Positions 16,801 to 22,365 of a DNA stretch of 22,365 nucleotides are shown here, one piece after another. Positions within the stretch are counted from its first letter, which is position 1. Every line of letters starts with the position of its first letter. The stretch comes from Chara braunii (lineage: Eukaryota; Streptophyta; Charophyceae; Charales; Characeae), in NCBI GenBank assembly GCA_003427395.1, contig BFEA01000133.1, positions 1,302,370 to 1,324,734 of the forward strand, written 5' to 3'. A program made the translations under genes and the position numbers. Under the pieces are notes generated by a model. That model ran no database searches and was not told the origin of the DNA. It saw only the letters and a program-made list of their open reading frames with translations.

Positions 16801-17409
16801 ATCGGGATCTGTAGAAAAACAAAGATCGATCCTTTAAATTTATGAAGTATCGATATTGTCATCAATCACCTGTTTATCCTGACAAAAAAAAAAATTGTCT
16901 TACTTTTGCTATTATAGTTGTGATGGAGTTTTTTTTTTGTCGATGGATTTTAGTTTCCTCTTTAATCACGAATGAGCATCTTGCTTCTGAGACAACCATT
17001 AACACCTTTAATCTGATTATGTTTAAGAGGTTCTTTTTACAGGCCATCCAGTCTGGAGGGATCTCCTATCCGATCATAAAAATTGAGGAATCAAGAGTAG
17101 TGGAGCAAGTCTGATGAACAAGTTTTCAACACTCCTCGGATTCTGCATACCCTATCACTTATTTGTTCTTGTAGATTGGTGGTGATGTTTTTCATTTTTG
17201 GCTCAGGTCTCGCATCATATTTGTTAATTAATTTTTGGTTTACACGACTTCAAGCAAATAAAGCAGCTGTTAAAACTTCATCTTTGGTGAGGTATCTGCG
17301 AGGTTTCTTGCAAGTGTGCTCTTGCATTTTGGTTTCGATTCAATTTTGAAGTATGCCCTCGTGATTAGTTTGTATTTTTGTTTTTGGGTAAAAAGATAAA
17401 AAAATCGAC
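16801..17409. other. AT-rich interval, no gene
   Basis: An ORF at 16842-17114 has no recognisable RT motif and contains A and T tracts, so I do not extend the LINE into it. Nothing else is evident. Confidence 0.5.
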
Positions 17410-17418
17410 AACGTAGGA

Positions 17419-17460
17419 TTCGTGAAAACCTAACAAAACAAATTGTTAGGTTTGCACGAA
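17419..17460. repeat. 18-bp arm hairpin at left end of the inverted-repeat segment
   Basis: Arms 17419-17436 and 17443-17460 pair with one mismatch around a 6-base loop (AACAAA). The arm sequence is the same motif as the outer inverted repeat. Confidence 0.85.
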
Positions 17461-17842
17461 ATTTATTCAACATTATGATAGTACGTTTTCATGCCTTCTT
17501 TGGAAAATAAATTTTATATGACGTAAAATAACCAAAAAAAAAAATAAAAAAAAAATTCAGAACGATTAGAAGTGGCGAAGCGAAAAACAAGTTATGTAAG
17601 ATGCGTAGTTTCATCTAGGGGTTTTCCGAACAAGCAAACATGTTTTCCTGTTTGTGAATACGTTTTCTTGAACATGTTCTCTGATACGTAGGTGAACATA
17701 TTATTTTTTACAATTTTTTTTTTTTTTTTTTTTTTTTAACTCGTGTTTTGGTAAAAGTTTGAAAATGTATCACAAATAAAAATTATTTTTATTCTTATTT
17801 TAAATAAAATATATATTTTATATAAGGTTTTTAATATTAACT

Positions 17843-18070
17843 TCAAAATTAATTTATAGTTTTATAAATTAGTTTTTACAAAGTTTGTTTTTTACCTAAC
17901 TGTCAAAAATAACTTATAGCTCTATAAATGAGTATTCACCAGAAACTATTTTTTTTACATTTTTGAAGTTTGCCTTGTAGTCCTTAAAAATTGTCTTGTT
18001 GTAGCTATGTTTTTTGTCAATCTATTGAGAATGACTTATAGTCATATAAGGGGATTTTTCAGAAAAGTGT
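17843..18070 (+). repeat. three degenerate AT-rich repeats around CTTATAG
   Basis: Starts near 17843, 17902 and 18018. Each holds an (A)ATTTATAG or CTTATAG core, then a TATAA-like stretch and a TTTTTCAGA or ATTCACCAGA-type end. Spacing is uneven (about 60 and 115 bases). Confidence 0.4.
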
Positions 18071-18203
18071 TTTCTTGCACATTTTGAGGAACAGTTAAAA
18101 GCGCTCTCTTTTGTAAAAAAAAATAACAGTTTGGCTTCTACTTTTTCATTCTATAAAAAAATAAGGTTTTGTGGTTTTATTAGGTTTTCACGAATCCAAC
18201 GTT

Positions 18204-18649
18204 ACATAGAGTTTTCGCGCGAATTAGCAATTGCACTTGGATTTCTTTCAAACTTTTTCATTTTAAATTTGTCATAGGGATTATAAACTACTTTTAATGG
18301 TATTTATGGTAATTATTTTTTATTTTTTTCCTTTCTTGTGCATCCGCTTTATTTGTGTGCGCATTTGGATGTTTTTTCACGTCATACTCAATAATGTTAA
18401 TTGTTTTCCTCTCCCTCTTATATTTTTCTCACCTCTTTCTCGATCTTGCGTTTGCTCACACATTTTTCGTAACTTATTTTTCTGCTCTTCCTCAAACCTC
18501 AGGACGATCTTGGCAAGCGAACGTGGTCATAGAGGTCAAACCATACCTTGCGGATCGATTTTATTCATTACTCCTCATTTCGACTCATTGCAAACTGCCT
18601 CCTTGCCCCAACGATGTTATGGACTCTCTCTCTTTCGCTATCAACCAAC
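18204..18649. other. non-coding AT-rich interval
   Basis: Overlapping Phe/Cys/Ser-rich ORFs in two plus frames look like T-rich composition artefacts and run on into element B. No gene is supported. Confidence 0.55.
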
Positions 18650-19527
18650 TTAAACCACCAGTACTTGGCCCATACATGGCCCGCAAACCTTCTGCATTAA
18701 CGCGTCGCAATTTTCGGGGTTCAGAAAAGGTCCGGGAGTGCGATGGAGGAGGACATGCGTGGGCCCACAGTAACGGGTCAAATGGACTGTAAGATGTGCT
18801 GGTGTTGTGCTATGTGGAAACGATCAGAGGCTGAAGACGACGAGGGGGGAAAAAGAAAATAAAAGGAACTGCAAATGAGAAGAAAAAAAAATGATCGTTG
18901 CTTTTCTTTCTTTTTTTGGGGGGGGGAAGAAAATTGTTTTTTCATGAATGCTCGCCAGCCCTGTAACGTTAGCACTTTTTATAATGTATCCGACTGCACT
19001 TTTGGGAACAGTGGATGAATATGAGGGCAATCACGTTCAGAACGTGGTATCTTTTTTTACCTTTCTTTTTTATGTTTTTTTTTTTTTTAAGCAGTATCTC
19101 GGTTGCTTGTGCTTCTGCTCCCCATGAGACACGGGGAGCATTCAATGCTTGCCAACCGTTCCAAGTCCACAACTTCATTGTGATGTAGCAATTTCCAGAA
19201 TGTATCTGGTTGCACTTTGGTGCAGCAGAGGATGTATCTGAGGACAATTACGTTCAAAGTTTGGTTTCTCTTTTCCCCTTTGTTTGTTTGTTAGTTTTTT
19301 TTTTTTTTTTTNTTTTTTTTTTTTTTTTTTTTTTTTTTTGGAAGCGGTATCTCGAATGTTTGTGCTTTTGTTCCCCATGAGAGACGGGGAGCATTCAATG
19401 CGTGTCAACCATTTCAAATCTAGGATTTCACTGTGACGTAGCACTTTCCATAATGTATTTGGTTGCACTTCGCTGCAGCAGCGGATGTATCTGAGGGCAA
19501 TCACGTTTAGAGTTTGGTACTTTTTTT

Positions 19528-19590
<63 letters not shown>

Positions 19591-19906
19591 TTCCTTTTCA
19601 AGATTCTCGGTTGTTTGTGCTTCTTCAAAATTCTCAGTTGTTTGTGTTTCGGCTCCCCGCCAGAGGCGGAGAGCATTCAACGAGTTCTCTCTATACGGAT
19701 CTGGATGCACTGCACGAGTGGAAACAAGAAAATTATCGCCGCTTCACATTCCAGTTGCGGGCAACATGTCCAGAATAACGGCGGTACCTGTGTCAAACAT
19801 CAAATGTTCTATGTTGGTTTCCGCCCCTGGCAGGCTCGACAAAAATCGGCGCGCAGGGCATATTCAGGCTCGGCTTCAATAATTGGGCTAAGTATTGGTG
19901 GTTTAA
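18650..19906. mobile_element. TTAA-flanked TIR element (copy B, 1257 bases)
   Basis: Left end 18650-18672 is identical to that of copy A over 23 bases. Right end 19884-19906 matches copy A's right end except one base. TTAA flanks both, and outer bases differ. Left subterminal GCAATTTTCGGGG, the CAAATGGACTxTAAGATGT stretch and the last ~130 bases (AAAATCGGCGCGCAGGGCAT...) align with copy A. The size difference comes mostly from one extra internal tandem unit and longer T tracts. There is one undetermined base at 19312. No transposase is encoded. Confidence 0.82.
18919..19589 (+). repeat. internal T-tract minisatellite of element B (three units)
   Basis: Units at about 18919-19088, 19089-19338 and 19339-19589. 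Units 2 and 3 share GTATCTCG, CCCCATGAGA, GGGGAGCATTCAATGC, GCAGCAGxGGATGTATCTGA and GGGCAAT. Each ends in a T tract, up to about 60 bases in the last. Unit 1 is shorter and more diverged. The terminal part after 19590 starts with a related TTCTCGGTTGTTTGTG. The N at 19312 lies in the second tract, so its length is uncertain. Confidence 0.75.
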
Positions 19907-20860
19907 AAGGAGTAGTGGCTAGTTAGGTGGTGATCAACGGATTGGAATGTCGTAACAGGTCGACCACGGCTTTATGGGATTGCGCGCTAGATAGCTGCGA
20001 CGATATCTTGAATCTCGGCGGATCAGGATGTTGTTGGTTGTCCGGCGATCAGGATTGCTGACACTTGGGGAAGGTTAAGAAAGTAGTGGTTGAAGGAGAA
20101 AGGTTCCATATGTGTGGGAGTTGGGTAATTTATTTTCCCTAATCTGCTCATGTAACTCTGAGTGGAGGTTGTGGATGTCGAGGACATTATTTATTAATTT
20201 TAATCTCACAACCTTTGCCTTTGTAAATTATCTGAAGTGTTTTTGTGTATGAGTTATATATGTGTAAATATGTAGTTGTTTATATTTAATAATTGCATGA
20301 GATCGTTGATTGTTTTATTGAAAAAAGAAGGTTGTTTAGTTTTTTGTCACAGAGTGAAGGAATGATGATATGCGCCTCAGATTTTTGTCACACTCCTGCG
20401 CTTGCAAGATGAACTGAACACTTGATCGGTCTCCTATAAGCGCCTAAGTGTCAGAACTTCAATAGTTATCTCACGTGGATTTTTTTAAATGATCATTTTC
20501 AAAGGTCGTGTGTTTCTCAAGGAATGACACGTTGTATGCTTAATGAAGTTTTTTTCCTCTTCTTTGATCATCGATTTGAATGAACGTGTGACCCTTATAA
20601 ATGATTTTTTTTTGCTCTCTAGTTCGTAAAAAAATATGACATCCTCGCTATACTCGTCCGCTTGCAAGAAAGTTTATAGAAGATGTTTGTTTATCATTCT
20701 TATGGGTGAAATAAAACGTGGACGATGTATATTCCATTTTTTTATTTTCACTTAGGATGAATGAGTTATTTTTTCACTCCATAAATGAATAGGTGCATAG
20801 TGGACCCCCGTTACACTCGTCCGCTTGCATAGGAGCCCATAAACGTCGATTGCCACTTGC
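19907..20860. other. non-coding AT-rich interval
   Basis: No gene seen. CTCGTCCGCTTGCA occurs near 20655 and again near 20815, and a weaker CTGCGCTTGCAAG near 20397, suggesting an old degenerate repeat. Nothing else stands out. Confidence 0.5.
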
Positions 20861-21131
20861 ATCCATAATCTGAGTATTTGGAACCGGATTCAATGCGGGT
20901 CCCGCGTTGAAACCAAGGTAAAATGGCGTTGAAACGTCCGTTTACCGTGATTCACCAGGACCTACGAATTTTGTTTTCACGAGTAAAACATATGCAAAGA
21001 TAATAATAATAAGATCTACATCCGCGTGTTTTTTTATTATGTTTTTAACTTCAAATATATATTAAAAAAAAGATGAAATGGGTGTTTCCTCTTTAGGACC
21101 CACTCTGACTTAGCGCTTAGGTCTGTTTCAC

Positions 21132-21170
21132 TTAAACCGCGAGTACACAACCCCAACCTTGCTGAAAAGA
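21132..21170. mobile_element. orphan left end of a TTAA element in duplication copy 1
   Basis: TTAAACCGCGAGTACACAAC matches the left end of the complete element at 21469 except for one base. It is cut off where duplication copy 2 begins, so it has no right end. Confidence 0.65.
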
Positions 21171-21326
21171 ATCCATAATCTGAGTGTTTGGAACCAGATT
21201 CAATGCGGGTCCCGCGTTGAAACCAAGGTAAAATGGCGTTGAAACGCCTGTTTACCGTGATTCACCGGGACCCACGAATTTTGTTTTCACGAGCAAAACA
21301 TATGCAAAAATCATAATAATAATAAA

Positions 21327-21357
21327 CGGATGTAGATCTTCTTAAGATCTACATCCG
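21327..21357. repeat. perfect palindrome inserted in duplication copy 2
   Basis: Arms CGGATGTAGATCTT (21327-21340) and AAGATCTACATCCG (21344-21357) around CTT. Copy 1 has only the right arm (from about 21012), so the left arm is new. Confidence 0.92.
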
Positions 21358-21468
21358 CGTGTTTTTTTATTATGTTTTTAACTTCAAATATATACTAAAA
21401 AAAACAAAATGAAATGGGTGTTTCCTCTTTAGGACCCACTCTCACTGAGCGCTTAGGTTTGTTTTCAC

Positions 21469-21621
21469 TTAAACCGCCAGTACACAACCCCAACCTTGCT
21501 GAAAATAAAACTCATCGCCTAAAAAATTTTCGAAGACCCTGTGCCATAGATAAATCCAATCGGTGGCGGGCGGCCTCCGAAAAGAGCACGAGTCTGATAG
21601 CTGGATGTACTGGTGGTTTAA
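21469..21621. mobile_element. short TTAA-flanked TIR element (copy D, 153 bases)
   Basis: Left end TTAAACCGCCAGTACA and right end TGTACTGGTGGTTTAA are 16-base inverted repeats with one mismatch. They share ACCxCCAGTAC with elements A, B and C. Outer bases differ beyond TTAA. There is no coding capacity, and the body is unrelated to A and B as far as I can see. Confidence 0.72.
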
Positions 21622-21900
21622 GAACCCCGCGCATTTTTTATTTATTTTTATTTTTTTAAAATATGACACAATCAAGGTTTTCAGTTTTAAATGTGTTTCA
21701 GTCATGACTTTTACTCCAAAGCGGGGAAAGTCGTAAACATATCCAACCCATGTGTACAGTTGGGTGAGGATGTGTTGTATTCGAGGGATGTCGAATTGTA
21801 TGTAGAATTGAAACGTGACTGCGTTGTAGTTATCCTTTTTTTTTCTTTTGGAACTTACCACGCAGATCCGTATCAAACAAGGCCTTTGTTGTTGTGCCCC
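21622..21900. other. non-coding spacer
   Basis: AT-rich with T runs near 21637-21657 and 21836-21845. Open frames on both strands lack recognisable domains. Confidence 0.5.
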
Positions 21901-22014
21901 AGGTATACGTGCATGCACACATACACAATCGCAACACGCACGTGCACACGAGCATGTGCGCCCGTTCTCTCATATGTGCGCATGTGCACATGTGCACTCT
22001 CTCATACGCATGCG
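21901..22014. repeat. alternating purine-pyrimidine tract
   Basis: Dense ACGTGCATGCACACA-, GTGCGCATGTGCACATGTGC- and CATACGCATGCG-type sequence. Such sequence favours Z-DNA and contains several short palindromes. Confidence 0.7.
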
Positions 22015-22019
22015 ATTGC

Positions 22020-22095
22020 TGCTCTCCTCTTCCACCCACTGCTCTCCCCTCCCGCTGCTCTCCCTTTCCTCCCGCTGCTCTCCCCTTCCTCTCGC
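22020..22095 (+). repeat. minisatellite TGCTCTCC..., four units of 16-20 bases
   Basis: Units start at 22020, 22040, 22056 and 22076, each beginning TGCTCTC and ending CCAC, CCGC or TCGC. Pyrimidine-rich throughout. Confidence 0.85.
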
Positions 22096-22116
22096 ACATA
22101 TTGTTTTTTCTTTTCT

Positions 22117-22118
<2 letters not shown>

Positions 22119-22152
<34 letters not shown>

Positions 22153-22174
22153 GCCATTTTTTTTTTTTTTTTTT
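22119..22174 (+). repeat. (CAAT)n microsatellite and T tract
   Basis: Eight CAAT units at 22119-22151 are followed by an 18-base T run at 22157-22174. Confidence 0.95.
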
Positions 22175-22312
22175 AATTCGAATCCCATGCGCCCTCCCAC
22201 TCAACTCACCCCAAAAGGAAAACCATTTTTGTTTTTTTAACCGAATGGGTTGGGACAGGGTTCCGCAGCCATAATCTCCAAACCAGCCCTCCTCGTGGTT
22301 CGGGGAGGGATG

Positions 22313-22316
<4 letters not shown>

Positions 22317-22365
<49 letters not shown>
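22317..22365 (+). repeat. (GA)n microsatellite at window end
   Basis: Pure GA repeat of about 49 bases running off the window, so its true length is unknown. Confidence 0.97.

Larger units (their letters stand above)
17410..18203. mobile_element. AT-rich segment bounded by 24-base inverted repeats (possible foldback/MITE)
   Basis: 17410-17433 and 18180-18203 are inverted repeats matching at 23 of 24 positions, with core TTCGTGAAAACCTAA. The left side also has an adjacent inverted copy forming a long hairpin. No coding frame lies between. I cannot identify a target duplication, so mobility is only a suggestion. Confidence 0.5.
20861..21505 (+). repeat. tandem duplication, unit 310 bases
   Basis: ATCCATAATCTGAGT starts both copies, at 20861 and 21171. 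Each copy runs through GATTCAATGCGGGTCCCGCG, AAGATCTACATCCGCGTG and CCTCTTTAGGACCCACTCT to an end in CCAACCTTGCTGAAAA. The copies differ by scattered substitutions. The second is about 25 bases longer because of a palindromic insertion. Confidence 0.93.

Noticed and set aside
16842-17114. Continuation of the LINE reverse transcriptase
   Set aside because: No RT motif found and composition shifts to AT-rich; not supported.
18297-18792. Two overlapping plus-strand ORFs with apparent hydrophobic segments
   Set aside because: Phe/Leu-rich because of T-rich DNA, and they run into transposon copy B; no conserved domain.
18778-19676. Minus-strand ORFs with Lys runs inside element B
   Set aside because: They cross T tracts and tandem units in different frames, with no similarity to transposases.

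Overview
This is a gene-poor, repeat-saturated stretch of a eukaryotic nuclear genome. I found no intact protein-coding gene. The organism is probably a green-lineage eukaryote. The main clues are a Ty3/gypsy chromovirus-like LTR retrotransposon and a trihelix (Myb/SANT-like) domain remnant of a kind I associate, from memory only, with charophyte algae such as Chara. Very long A/T homopolymers, tRNA-derived SINEs and numerous dinucleotide tracts fit a large repetitive genome. The species assignment is an inference I could not test.

Layout. 1-560: a roughly 510-base tRNA-headed SINE on the minus strand, ending in a 26-base poly(A) tail. 560-4020: non-coding DNA with microsatellites, two copies of a dispersed ~100-base repeat and a 162-base TTAA-flanked inverted-repeat element. 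4025-4447: a broken trihelix-domain coding remnant on the minus strand. 4536-13565: one nearly complete but dead Ty3/gypsy retrotransposon on the minus strand, with LTRs of 1208 and 1223 bases. In sense order it reads gag, protease, reverse transcriptase, RNase H, integrase and a chromodomain-like tail. It carries eight in-frame stops, several frameshifts and mutated key residues. 13566-14650: a third dispersed-repeat copy and a second tRNA-headed SINE. 14663-15563 and 18650-19906: two long relatives of the TTAA inverted-repeat element, with internal tandem units that each end in a long T tract. 15655-16800: a LINE fragment covering the end of the endonuclease and the start of the reverse transcriptase, with three stops. 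17410-18203: AT-rich DNA bounded by a 24-base inverted repeat. 20861-21505: a 310-base tandem duplication whose second copy carries a perfect palindrome, overlapping a 153-base TTAA element. 21900-22365: alternating purine-pyrimidine DNA and simple repeats running off the window end.

The genes do not work together as a pathway; the window is nested and adjacent mobile-element debris. The most interesting structures are the TTAA inverted-repeat family (four copies, 153 to 1257 bases, sharing only their ends) and the T-tract minisatellite inside two of them. The triplicated 47-base block in the RT-RNase H linker of the LTR element is the next most unusual feature.
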